Part shown: positions 23,717 through 32,036 of the stretch, in pieces
Position numbering within the stretch: the first letter of the stretch is position 1
Layout: every line of letters starts with the position of its first letter
From: Burkholderiales bacterium UBA1834
GTDB taxonomy: Bacteria > Pseudomonadota > Gammaproteobacteria > Burkholderiales > Burkholderiaceae_C
Assembly (NCBI GenBank): GCA_002339015.1
Contig: DDJC01000002.1
Location: 7,106-71,105, forward strand
Length of the DNA stretch: 64,000 nt
Direction: 5' to 3'
Translations under genes and position numbers: made by a program
Notes under the pieces: generated by a model
What the model was told of the DNA's origin: nothing
Database searches by the model: none
Seen by the model: only the letters and a program-made list of their open reading frames with translations

Positions 23717-25915
23717 TCAGGTCACGCGCGGCAGCTTGGGCAGCAGCTTGTCCAGCGTGATCGGGTATTCGCGTACCCGTACCCCGGTCGCGTTGTAGAT
23801 GGCATTGGCCAGGGCCGCCGCCACACCGCAGATGCCGAGTTCGCCCACGCCCTTGGCCTTCATCGGCGACGAGTAAGGGTCGGTTTCATCCAGGAAGATC
23901 ACCTCTTGGTGCGGGATATCGGCGTGCACAGGCACTTCGTAGCCGGCCAGATCATGGTTGACGAAAAAGCCCTTGCGCGTGTCGACGGCGAGCTCCTCCA
24001 TCAAGGCAGCCCCCACGCCCATGGTCATGGCGCCGATCACCTGGCTGCGTGCCGACTTGGGATTGAGGATGCGCCCGGCCGCGCACACGGCCAGCATGCG
24101 ACGCACGCGGATCTCGCCCGTGAAGGCATCCACCGCCACTTCCACGAAGTGACCACCGAAGGTGGATTGCTGGAACTTCCTGTCCAGGTCGCCGTACTCC
24201 ATCGTGTCCTCGGCGGACAGCCCTGCGTCGCCCGCCGCCTGGGCCAGCGTCATGCGGCGATCGCCCGCGCGCACCTCGCCCTCGGTGAACTCGGCGTCCT
24301 TGGGATCGACGCCCAGCTTGCGTGCCACGGCCTCGCGCAGCTTGACACAGGCCGCGTAGACGCCCGCCGTCGAGCTGTTGGCGCCCCACTGCCCGCCCGA
24401 TCCGGCGGACACGGGGGAGCGCGAATCGCCCAGCCGCACGATGACCTTGTCGATGGTGACACCCATCATCTCGGCGGCGGTCTGCGCGATGATGGTGTAG
24501 CTGCCGGTGCCGATGTCGGTCATGTCCGTCTCGACGGTGACCAGGCCTTGCTTGTCCAGCTTTACCCGCGCGCCGGATTTCATCACCAGGTTGTTGCGGA
24601 AAGCCGCCGCCACGCCGGTGCCGATCAGCCAGCGGCCTTCCCGGCGCTGGCCGGGCCTGGCCGAGCGCTGCGCCCAGCCGAAGCGCTCTGCGCCCAGTTG
24701 CAGGCATTCGATCAGGCGTCGCTGCGAGAAGGGGCGCGACGGCTTTTCAGGGTCGACCTGCGTGTCGTTGAGCACACGGAAGGCCACCGGGTCCATGCCC
24801 AGCAGCTCGGCCATCTCGTCGATGGCGATTTCCAGTGCCATCAGGCCCGGCGCCTCGCCAGGAGCACGCATGGCATTGCCTTCGGGCAGGTCCAGCGTGG
24901 CCAGGCGCATCGCGGTCATGCGGTTCGCGCCGGCGTAGAGCAAGCGCGTCTGGTTCACGGCTGTCTCGGGCTGACCGCCCGGCAGGTCGCCTGACCAGCT
25001 CTCGTGCGCGATCGCGGTGATGCGGCCATCGCGGCCCGCGCCGATGCGGATGCGCTGGATGGTGGCGGGCCGGTGCGTGGTGTTGTTGAACATCAGCGGG
25101 CGCTGCAGCGCCACCTTCACCGGCCGCTTCGCCGCGCGCGCGCCAAGCGCCGCCAGCAGCACATCGGCCCGCAGAAAGAGCTTGCCGCCAAAGCCGCCGC
25201 CGATGAAGGGCGAGACCAGGCGCACCTTGTCCTTGGGGATGCCCAGTGTCCTGGCGAGATCGCCCACGCCCCAGGCGACCATCTGGTTGGCCGTCCACAC
25301 GGTGAGCTTGTCGCCCTCCCACACGGCGGTGGTGGCGTGCGGCTCCATCATCGCGTGCGACTGGTCCGGCGTGGTGTAGGTGGCGTCCAGCTGCACGGGC
25401 GCCTGGGCAAAGGCGCCGCTGAAATCCCCAACAGCCGTGTCGGGGTCGTCGCTCTTGGGCTTTAGCGCACCGGGCCTGGCCGCGGCCAGGTCATAGGCGC
25501 CCCTGGCCTCGGTATAGGTGATGCGCACCAGCTGCGCCGCCGCGCGCGCCTGCTCGAAGGTGTCGGCCACCACCAGCGCCACCGCCTGATGGTAGTGCTG
25601 GATCTCGGGCCCACCCAGCAGTTTGGCGGTGTTCATCTTGCCCTTGCCCAGCCGGCCCGCGTTGCGCGCGGTGACGATGTGGATCACGCCAGGCGCGGCC
25701 TCGGCGGCGCTCAGGTCCATCGAGGCAATGCGGCCCTTGGCGATGCCCGCGCCCACGACGAAGCCATAGGCCGCATGAGGGACCATGTCGTGCCGCTCAT
25801 AGGCATAGGGCGCCTTGCCCGATGTCTTGAGCGGGCCGTCGATGCGGTTCAATGCCTGCCCGATGACCTTGAGCTGGTCGATGGGGTTGGTGGTGGCGGG
25901 GATGTCGAACTTCAT
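23717..25915 (-). CDS. Molybdenum hydroxylase large subunit (xanthine dehydrogenase/PaoC family)
   Basis: 732 residues bind the molybdopterin-cytosine-dinucleotide cofactor and form the active site. The N-terminal ald_Xan_dh_C-type domain (GKAPYAYERHDMVPHAAYG) is followed by the Mo-binding part. Landmarks are FIGGGFGGKLF, the MRAPGEAPG loop and, near the C-terminus, KGVGELG, whose Glu is the base conserved in xanthine oxidase. It is the last gene of a three-gene operon with FAD and 2Fe-2S subunits. The set most resembles periplasmic aldehyde oxidoreductase PaoABC (YagTSR). Aromatic aldehydes are a likely substrate class, but this is inference. Confidence 0.93.
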   Translation of the reverse strand: MKFDIPATTNPIDQLKVIGQALNRIDGPLKTSGKAPYAYERHDMVPHAAYGFVVGAGIAKGRIASMDLSAAEAAPGVIHIVTARNAGRLGKGKMNTAKLLGGPEIQHYHQAVALVVADTFEQARAAAQLVRITYTEARGAYDLAAARPGALKPKSDDPDTAVGDFSGAFAQAPVQLDATYTTPDQSHAMMEPHATTAVWEGDKLTVWTANQMVAWGVGDLARTLGIPKDKVRLVSPFIGGGFGGKLFLRADVLLAALGARAAKRPVKVALQRPLMFNNTTHRPATIQRIRIGAGRDGRITAIAHESWSGDLPGGQPETAVNQTRLLYAGANRMTAMRLATLDLPEGNAMRAPGEAPGLMALEIAIDEMAELLGMDPVAFRVLNDTQVDPEKPSRPFSQRRLIECLQLGAERFGWAQRSARPGQRREGRWLIGTGVAAAFRNNLVMKSGARVKLDKQGLVTVETDMTDIGTGSYTIIAQTAAEMMGVTIDKVIVRLGDSRSPVSAGSGGQWGANSSTAGVYAACVKLREAVARKLGVDPKDAEFTEGEVRAGDRRMTLAQAAGDAGLSAEDTMEYGDLDRKFQQSTFGGHFVEVAVDAFTGEIRVRRMLAVCAAGRILNPKSARSQVIGAMTMGVGAALMEELAVDTRKGFFVNHDLAGYEVPVHADIPHQEVIFLDETDPYSSPMKAKGVGELGICGVAAALANAIYNATGVRVREYPITLDKLLPKLPRVT

Positions 25916-25918
25916 GGC

Positions 25919-26869
25919 TCAGCCCTTCGCTTGTTGCAGCACGGCGCCCAGCGTGCGCTCGACCAGAGGCAGCTTGAAGGCGTTGTGTGGCGTGGGCTGA
26001 GCGCCGGCCATCAACTGGTCAGCCACGGGCTTGGCACCTTGCGGCAAGGCGGCTTCGGCCGCCTCCACGCGCCAGGGCTTGTGCGCAACGCCGCCCACGG
26101 CCACGCGGCCGCTGCCGTCAGGCTGCACCACAGCCGCCACGGAGACCAGCGCAAAGGCGTACGAGGCCCGGTCACGCACCTTCTGGTACATGTGCATACC
26201 GCCCAGCGGCCGGGGCAAGGTCACGGCCGTGATCAGCTCACCCGAGGTCAGCGCCGTCTCCACATGGGGCGTGTTGCCCGGCAGTCGGTGGAAGTCGGCA
26301 ATGGGAATGCGGCGCGCCTGCCCATCAGCGTGCACCGTCTCCACCGTGGCATCGAGCAGGCGCATGGCCACGGCCATGTCGCTGGGATGCGTGGCGATGC
26401 ATGCCTGGCTCACGCCGATCACTGCGTGCTGGCGGCTCACGCCACCGAGCGCACCGCAGCCGCTGCCCGATTGGCGCTTGTTGCACGGCTGGTTCGTGTC
26501 ATAGAAATAAGGGCAGCGCGTGCGCTGCAGCAGGTTGCCTGCCGTGGTCGCACGGTTGCGCAACTGGCCCGAGGCGCCTGCCAGCAAGGCCCGCGCCAGC
26601 ACGGCGTAGTCCTTGCGCACGCGCGCATCGGCCGCCAGGTCGGTGTTGCGCACCAGGGCGCCGATGCGCAGGCCGCCTTCGGACGTGGGCTCGATCTTGT
26701 CCAGGCCCAGAGGGTTGACGTCGACCAGGTGGGCCGGTGTCTCGATCTGCAGCTTCATCAGGTCGAGCAGGTTGGTGCCCCCGGCGATGAACCTGGCATC
26801 GGGCTGGCGCGCCACCGCTGCGGCGGCTTCGGCCGGGGTGCGGGCACGTTCGTAGCTGAAGGGCTTCAT
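25919..26869 (-). CDS. Molybdenum hydroxylase FAD subunit (PaoB/YagS-like)
   Basis: 316 residues from MKPFSYERARTPAEAAAAV. The FAD-binding segment ARFIAGGTNLLDLMK and the C-terminal CO dehydrogenase flavoprotein domain are clear. An insertion with RCPYFYDTNQPCNKRQSGSG and GCGALGG supplies cysteines like those binding the extra 4Fe-4S cluster in PaoB. It passes electrons from the 2Fe-2S subunit onward. It overlaps the upstream gene by 4 bp (ATGA) and is 3 bp from the large subunit, so translation is coupled. A longer frame to 27082 lies inside the upstream gene. Confidence 0.92.
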   Translation of the reverse strand: MKPFSYERARTPAEAAAAVARQPDARFIAGGTNLLDLMKLQIETPAHLVDVNPLGLDKIEPTSEGGLRIGALVRNTDLAADARVRKDYAVLARALLAGASGQLRNRATTAGNLLQRTRCPYFYDTNQPCNKRQSGSGCGALGGVSRQHAVIGVSQACIATHPSDMAVAMRLLDATVETVHADGQARRIPIADFHRLPGNTPHVETALTSGELITAVTLPRPLGGMHMYQKVRDRASYAFALVSVAAVVQPDGSGRVAVGGVAHKPWRVEAAEAALPQGAKPVADQLMAGAQPTPHNAFKLPLVERTLGAVLQQAKG

Positions 26870-27549
26870 GCAGGCCTCCCGGCGACCTCGGTGATCGCAT
26901 CGACGATGTTGGAGTAGGCACCGCAGCGGCAGATGTTGCCGCTCATGCGTTCGCGCAACTCCAGCGGCGACAGCAGCGGCTTCTCGTTGAGGTCGCCCGT
27001 GACATGGCTGGGCACGCCCCGCTGGATTTCGTCGAGCACAGCCACGGCAGAGCACACCTGACCGGGCGTGCAGTAGCCGCACTGGTAGCCGTCGTGCTTG
27101 ACGAAGGCAGCCTGCATGGGGTGCAGCCGGTCGGGCGTGCCCAAGCCTTCAATGGTGGTGAGCTCGGCGCCTTCGTGCATCACGGCCAGCGACAGGCACG
27201 AGTTCATGCGCCGCCCGTCGACGATCACGGTGCACGCGCCACACTGGCCGTGGTCGCAGCCCTTCTTGGTGCCGGTCAGGTGCAGGTGCTCGCGCAAGGC
27301 ATCCAGCAGGGTCGTGCGCGTGTCCAGCTTGAGTTCGCGCGGCTGGCCGTTGACGCGCAGAGTCACCGTCATCATGGAGGACACCGTGTCCTTGATGGCG
27401 CCCTTGCCTGGCTTCGCGGCGGCATTGGCATCGGCGGTGGCGCTGGTCGCGGCCACGGAGGCGGCACCGGCGATCAGGAGGTCTCGGCGGGAGATCGACA
27501 GGTCTTCCGGCACCAGACCCTCGGGCAGGAGGTCTGTGGGGTCGTGCAT
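26866..27549 (-). CDS. Molybdenum hydroxylase 2Fe-2S subunit with Tat signal (PaoA/YagT-like)
   Basis: 227 residues from MHDPTDLLPEGL. The twin-arginine signal SRRDLLIAGAASVAATS (residues 20-36) exports the folded complex, as in PaoA. The plant-ferredoxin-type cluster is bound by GCDHGQCGACTVIVDG plus a later Cys (MNSC). The second cluster is bound by QCGYCTPGQ and GNICRCGAY. It is the first gene of the operon. The other two subunits lack signals and would be co-exported. Maturation needs a cytidylyltransferase and an XdhC-type chaperone, which are found at 53.5-55.3 kb. Confidence 0.93.
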   Translation of the reverse strand: MHDPTDLLPEGLVPEDLSISRRDLLIAGAASVAATSATADANAAAKPGKGAIKDTVSSMMTVTLRVNGQPRELKLDTRTTLLDALREHLHLTGTKKGCDHGQCGACTVIVDGRRMNSCLSLAVMHEGAELTTIEGLGTPDRLHPMQAAFVKHDGYQCGYCTPGQVCSAVAVLDEIQRGVPSHVTGDLNEKPLLSPLELRERMSGNICRCGAYSNIVDAITEVAGRPA

Positions 27550-27777
27550 TCGTGTTCCGATCCGTTCGTGTTGAGTCAACGGCCGGTCGGCCTGCGCGGT
27601 CCGGTTGGGGATGAGCCCGGACAGCATTGCACCGCAAGCCTCGGCAGAGCTTGCACTGTAGGGCCAGAGAGCCCGCAGCAATCTCAGCCCCTGCGAGGCA
27701 TGTTGTTATTCGTGGCGTGTCGCCTCACGGCGATGCGTTCACGTGGATGATGGATGGCCGCATGCCGCATGCCGGGC

Positions 27778-28515
27778 TCAAGATCCGGAAGCCATGCGCT
27801 CGGCAGACAGCCTGGCCTGGGCACGCGCGGCCTTGTCCTCCAGCGGAGCGTGGGGCTCGGAATCCTCCTGCATGAGCTGGATCAGGCGGGCCGTGATGGC
27901 CTCCTGCTCGCCGAACAGTTGCTGCGCCGCCCCCCCGCCGAATTGGTCCTGCCGCAGTGCCTGCATGGCCTTGAACTGCGCGGACATCTCATCGACAGAC
28001 CCCGGAGCCTGCGATGGGTTGACGGTCTGGCGCAGGGCCGACTCATAGCGCACGTACTGGCGTGCCAGTTCCGCAGCCTGACGGCGGGCCTGTTCGGGCA
28101 GGGTTGCCGCCACGTCCTCGGCTGCACGCCCCACACCGTCGGGCTCGTTGAACGCATTGACCTGCTCCAAGGTGCGCAGCGTGCCGGCGTCCAGCACCAG
28201 ATCGCCCTTGGCATCGACGCGAAAGGGCTGCACATGCCAGGTGCCCACGGGCCCGATGGCCCCCGTGATCGGCATCGGCGTAGGCAGCACCTGTACCGCA
28301 GAAGCCGCGCCGCCGACGGGCGCGGCATCCCCCTGAGCAGCGACGGGCCCCCACCCCGCCCCGTGGAGCGAGGGCGAGGCAGGGTGTCGCCCGGTGGCGG
28401 AGTCACCGCCATGATCGGCCACGGCAAACAGGCCCCAGGCCAGCACGGCCCCGGCGGCCACCGCGCCGCCCAGCCACCCTGTACGGCGGCCTTTCCTTGC
28501 GGACGAGATGATCAT
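27778..28515 (-). CDS. Divergent lipase-foldase (Lif/LifO)-like membrane-anchored protein
   Basis: 245 residues. An N-terminal anchor (about 14-34) precedes a Pro/Ala-rich linker, as in lipase-specific foldases. Then comes FRVDAKGDLVLDAGTLRTLE (the 'DG.LV.D..LR.LFD' region), a helical part (QAAELARQYVRYESALR) and the segment LRQDQFGGGAAQQLFGEQEA (188-206), which matches the foldase pattern R..FG..AA.LFGEE.A. The protein is shorter than usual (about 300-340), and the signature RxxFDY(F/C)LSAxGE is degenerate (RTLEQVNAFNEPDG). It starts 20 bp after the PETase-like hydrolase, so it probably helps fold or secrete that enzyme. This would be unusual for cutinases. Family assignment is moderately sure. 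Confidence 0.62.
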   Translation of the reverse strand: MIISSARKGRRTGWLGGAVAAGAVLAWGLFAVADHGGDSATGRHPASPSLHGAGWGPVAAQGDAAPVGGAASAVQVLPTPMPITGAIGPVGTWHVQPFRVDAKGDLVLDAGTLRTLEQVNAFNEPDGVGRAAEDVAATLPEQARRQAAELARQYVRYESALRQTVNPSQAPGSVDEMSAQFKAMQALRQDQFGGGAAQQLFGEQEAITARLIQLMQEDSEPHAPLEDKAARAQARLSAERMASGS

Positions 28516-28535
28516 GGCGGGCAACTCCCTTGTCT

Positions 28536-29390
28536 TCAGTATGGACAGTTCTGGTTGTAGCGATCGAAGATCCGGCTGGTGGCGTAGCTGGTGTGCTGCG
28601 CACCGCACAGGAAGGGCGAGTAGCGCGTGTCACCATCGACGAAGCGCTTCATCCAGGTCACCGCGTAGCGTCCGATCGGTGTATTGGTGGTGTTGGGCGC
28701 GAAATGCGTGGCGCCATTGAGTTCGCCATAGGCCTTGAGGGTGCTCGACGGCAGGCTGGCGTAGAACGGGCGTGCATGCGAGGCCACCGGCGCGATCGTG
28801 TCACCGTCGGCTCCGATGATCATGGTCGGCACGCGCACTGTCGAGAAGTTGCTCGAGATGTTCCACGGCGTCATCGGGTATGAAGCCTTGAGCGTGGGGT
28901 TGTCACGCGCGGCGATCAGCGAGCCGCCACCGCCCATCGAATGCCCCGCCACGGCCAGGCGCGTGGGATCGATGCGCGCACGCACCGCGCTGCCGGACGA
29001 GTTGAGCACGTAGCGCAGCGCAGCCATTAACTGCGTGGCGCGGCTGTCGGGCTGGTCCAGCGTGGTGTTGGTGTTCAGCGTGATCACGACGAAGCCGTGC
29101 GTGGCGATGCGCCGGCCCAGCCAGGCGATGCTGCTCTCGGTGGCGGTGAAGCCCGGGCTGATCGCGATGACACCGTATTTGCCCGCCACGGTCGGGTAGT
29201 AGATGGTGCCGCCTCCGAAGCCCACAGGCAGGAACACCGAGGCGGTGGACACGCTGAGCGGCCCGGATGTGGCGTTGAGAGAAGCCGAGGTCGGCGGCGA
29301 TGTTTGCGAGAAGGCCGCTGGGGCCAGGGTGGACAGGGCGATCGCCGCGGCGATGGACAGGCCCTTGATGCGCAAGGCAGTGGTTTTCAT
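28536..29390 (-). CDS. Secreted PETase/cutinase-like polyester hydrolase
   Basis: 284 residues with a signal peptide ending SQT (GLSIAAAIALSTLAPAAFS). The whole mature protein follows Ideonella sakaiensis PETase. The catalytic triad is Ser151 (GHSMGGGGS), Asp197 (GADGDTIAPV) and His229 (NGATHFAPN). The oxyanion region is SPGFTATESS and the aromatic wall includes Trp176 (TPWNISSNFS). PETase Trp159 and Ser238 are His150 and Phe230 here, as in actinobacterial cutinases. The extra disulfide Cys pair of PETase is replaced by Ala194 and Ala231. The C-terminal pair Cys262/Cys282 is kept. The loop after the His is about three residues shorter. This is thus a type-I-like enzyme in a betaproteobacterium. 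The start ATG has GAGGA five bases upstream. Confidence 0.92.
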   Translation of the reverse strand: MKTTALRIKGLSIAAAIALSTLAPAAFSQTSPPTSASLNATSGPLSVSTASVFLPVGFGGGTIYYPTVAGKYGVIAISPGFTATESSIAWLGRRIATHGFVVITLNTNTTLDQPDSRATQLMAALRYVLNSSGSAVRARIDPTRLAVAGHSMGGGGSLIAARDNPTLKASYPMTPWNISSNFSTVRVPTMIIGADGDTIAPVASHARPFYASLPSSTLKAYGELNGATHFAPNTTNTPIGRYAVTWMKRFVDGDTRYSPFLCGAQHTSYATSRIFDRYNQNCPY

Positions 29391-29498
29391 AGATCCTCTT
29401 CGATGATTGGGAGAACAACACTTCTGAGGCACGGCATCTGACCAGCGGGGTGTCAGGCGCGGCACCGGAACTGTGCGTTCAGCGAAGAGGCGCGTGAA

Positions 29499-29513
29499 TG
29501 TCCGAAAGGGACA
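29499..29513. promoter_or_regulatory. Inverted repeat TGTCC-N5-GGACA upstream of the PETase-like gene
   Basis: A perfect 5-bp dyad with a 5-bp spacer, read on either strand. It lies 109 bp before the hydrolase ATG, in the 146-bp gap after the AraC gene. It is a candidate binding site for the adjacent AraC-type regulator or another factor. No strong -35/-10 pair was recognised. Confidence 0.4.
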
Positions 29514-29536
29514 AATAAGCGGATCGGCGGGGACAG

Positions 29537-30700
29537 CTATTGCTGCAGTGCGGGCGCCCTGGCGGGCTGTGCATTGCCCCGGCCACCGTCGCTGGCCTTG
29601 CGGTATTCCTTGGGGGTGCGGCCCGTCCAGCGCTTGAAGGCATGGCGGAAGCTCACCACATCGCTGAAGCCCAGGGCCTCGGCGATGTCCTCCGCGCTCA
29701 TCAGGGTGCTGGTGAGGTAATCGATCGCCAGGGTCTTGCGCACGGCCGTGAGCAGTTCTGTGTACGAGGCACCTTCGGCCTCCAGCCGGCGGCGCAGCGT
29801 GCGCGAGGTCATGCACAGGGTCTGCGCGACCTGCTCGATGTCGGGGAAGCGGCCGGGCAGGCGTGTGAGCTCCTGGTAGACACGGCGCGTGATGCCGGCG
29901 CTCCACTTGAGCTCATCGAGCAGCCTTGCGCACTGCATGGACACGTGCGAGGCTGTGATGGGGTTGGCCAGCTGCGGCGCACGGTCCAGCCAGGCGGTGG
30001 GAAAGCTCAAGGTGTTGCGGGGCTGATCAAAGCGCACCGGGCATTGCAGCACCGCCTCGATGGCGGCCACATGCACGGGGCGGCTCGCTGCATAGCCGGC
30101 CTCCAGGGGCAGGAACCACGAGCCCATCACGTCACGCCCGATGGTCACGAGGGCCGCGAACTGCAAGTCCACCATGAAACGGTACAGCCGCTCGTCGATG
30201 TCCGGCCATGGAAAATCTGAACGGCCTGGGAAGGTCCACACCGCCCGATCACCTTCGATGCACCAGCGCAGGGGCAGCATGCCGCCAGACAAGGGGTGGT
30301 ACTTGATGGCACGGTTCCACATCTGCTGGACCGTTTCGGAACACAGCAGTGCGTAGCCATACATGCCGTAGTTGGTGGCGCGCAGGCGCGTGCCGACGCG
30401 CAGGCCCAGATCCCAGTCCGGGTAGAGTTTCACCGCGTTGCGCGTGGCGCGCATGAACTGCGCGCAGGAAGTCAGTGTGAAAGGGTTTTCCACGTCCTGC
30501 CGCGTCAGGCCGGTGCCCTCGAGCACCGCATCGGCGTCCACGCCGAACTCGACCAGCACGCCCAGCAGCGTGGCCAGCTTGGAGGGCGGAAAGCGCCGAT
30601 CGCCCACAGTGGCCACCAGGCCCGCCTCTGGCGGTGATGACACGGCCGACGTCATGGCCTCAACCCCATTGGTGACGTATGCGTGTGATGCTGTCTGCAT
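29537..30700 (-). CDS. AraC-family regulator with arabinose-binding-type N-terminal domain (OruR/ArgR-like)
   Basis: 387 residues from MQTASHAYVTNGVEAM, with GGGGAAG just upstream. The frame opens 40 codons earlier without such support. The N-terminal ligand domain (PF12625 type) includes LATLLGVLVEFGVDADAVLEGTGL and YGMYGYALLCSETVQQ. The C-terminal double helix-turn-helix (about 290-375) includes QTLCMTSRTLRRRLEAEG and AEALGFSDVVSFRHAFKRWTGRTPKEYR. Regulators of this class often control an adjacent hydrolase or catabolic gene and respond to a small molecule. It lies upstream of the PETase-like gene on the same strand. Confidence 0.93.
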   Translation of the reverse strand: MQTASHAYVTNGVEAMTSAVSSPPEAGLVATVGDRRFPPSKLATLLGVLVEFGVDADAVLEGTGLTRQDVENPFTLTSCAQFMRATRNAVKLYPDWDLGLRVGTRLRATNYGMYGYALLCSETVQQMWNRAIKYHPLSGGMLPLRWCIEGDRAVWTFPGRSDFPWPDIDERLYRFMVDLQFAALVTIGRDVMGSWFLPLEAGYAASRPVHVAAIEAVLQCPVRFDQPRNTLSFPTAWLDRAPQLANPITASHVSMQCARLLDELKWSAGITRRVYQELTRLPGRFPDIEQVAQTLCMTSRTLRRRLEAEGASYTELLTAVRKTLAIDYLTSTLMSAEDIAEALGFSDVVSFRHAFKRWTGRTPKEYRKASDGGRGNAQPARAPALQQ

Positions 30701-30848
30701 GATCTTCCCCACTTGCTGCGCGAGCAGCGCGGCCGCACCACCGTGCGGTCGTTCGTGCCCGGGATCCAACCTGATTGGCGCGTCAGACAGCCCGCGCCGC
30801 TTGGGAATCACCACGGCCACCCTCCCGGGCGCCCGCGGTCTGCCCGCG

Positions 30849-32003
30849 TCAGAACGCGGCGGTGTAGATGGCCAGCGCGTCCGTCTCGGTCACGGGCCGC
30901 GGGTTGTTGCCCAGCAGGCGCGTCTGCAGCATGGCGTCAGACGCCATGCGGGCCAGATCGCCCTCCTTCACGCCCACCTCGCGCAAGGAGCGCGGAATGC
31001 GCGTGGCCTCCGCGATGTCCTCCAGTGCGGCGATCAGCGCGTGCGTCTTGGCTTCGGCGCTGCCGGTCACGCCGGGCACCACCACATCAGCGATTTCGGC
31101 GTACAGCACCGAGGCGGCCGGCGCATTGAAGCGCAGCACATGCGGCAGCACCAGTGAGTTCGACAGGCCATGTGCCACGTGGAAAATGCCGCCCACCGGG
31201 TAGGCCAACGCGTGCACCGCCGCCACCGGGGCGTTGGCGAAGGCCTGGCCCGCGAACATGGCCCCCACCAGCATGGCCTCGCGGGCCTCGCGGTCGGTAC
31301 CGTCATTGCAGGCGCGCAACAGGTGGCGCGAGAGCAGCTCCAGCGCCTTGACGGCCAGCATGTCCGACACCGGGTTCTTCAGGTGCGCCGTGGTGTAGGC
31401 CTCGATGGCATGCACCATCGCATCGATGCCGGTGGCGGCGGTGATCGCGCTGGGCAAGCCGATGGTGAGTTCGGCGTCCAGGATGGCCAGATCGGCGTAG
31501 AGCTGGGGCGAGACCACGCCCATCTTGGTCGTCTCGCCCGTGGTGACGATGGACACCGCCGTCACTTCGGAGCCGGTGCCGGCCGTGGTCGGCACCTGGA
31601 TCAGCGGCAGCCGTGCGCCCGTGATCTTGCCGATGCCGTACATGTCCTTGAGCGGCTGCTCGGTGGGCAGCAGCGCGGCGATCAGCTTGGCCACGTCCAT
31701 CGACGAGCCGCCGCCCAGGCCCAGCACCACCTCGGCCTGGGCGAGGCGGGCGCGCTCGGTGGCTTCCAGCACGACGTGCTCGGGCGGATCGGCCACCACG
31801 TCATCGATCACGGTGACTTGCCAGCCATGCTCGGCCAGGCTGGCCAGCGCGGGATTGAGCAAGCCGCTCTTGTGCAGGAAGCCGTCGGTGACCAGGCACA
31901 GGCGGGTCTGGGTGTAGCGCTCGCGCAGGATGGCGCCGATGCGGCGTGCCGCACCGAACTCCACCACCAGCGAGGGAACCGTCTGGAACTTGAAAGGGTT
32001 CAT
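30849..32003 (-). CDS. Iron-dependent (class III) alcohol dehydrogenase
   Basis: 384 residues. NAD(P)-binding GGGS at 97-100 and TTAGTGSEVT at 139-148. The metal ligands expected for the family are Asp194 and His198 (GIDAMVHAIEAY), His264 and His278 (HVAHGLSNSLVLPH). Such enzymes oxidise or reduce short alcohols, diols or omega-hydroxy acids. 4-hydroxybutyrate and 1,3-propanediol dehydrogenases belong here. It follows livF by 33 bp as the last gene of the ALDH-liv operon. Pairing with a succinate-semialdehyde-type dehydrogenase suggests a two-step alcohol to acid oxidation. The specific substrate is not determined. Confidence 0.92.
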   Translation of the reverse strand: MNPFKFQTVPSLVVEFGAARRIGAILRERYTQTRLCLVTDGFLHKSGLLNPALASLAEHGWQVTVIDDVVADPPEHVVLEATERARLAQAEVVLGLGGGSSMDVAKLIAALLPTEQPLKDMYGIGKITGARLPLIQVPTTAGTGSEVTAVSIVTTGETTKMGVVSPQLYADLAILDAELTIGLPSAITAATGIDAMVHAIEAYTTAHLKNPVSDMLAVKALELLSRHLLRACNDGTDREAREAMLVGAMFAGQAFANAPVAAVHALAYPVGGIFHVAHGLSNSLVLPHVLRFNAPAASVLYAEIADVVVPGVTGSAEAKTHALIAALEDIAEATRIPRSLREVGVKEGDLARMASDAMLQTRLLGNNPRPVTETDALAIYTAAF

Positions 32004-32036
32004 GGGGTGACCTCTCTCTTCAATCAACGTCTGCAA

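Noticed and set aside
30732..30747. Hairpin CCGCAC-CACC-GTGCGG in the AraC leader
   Set aside because: Only a 6-bp stem without a T-tract; it may be chance in GC-rich DNA and was not listed as a terminator.
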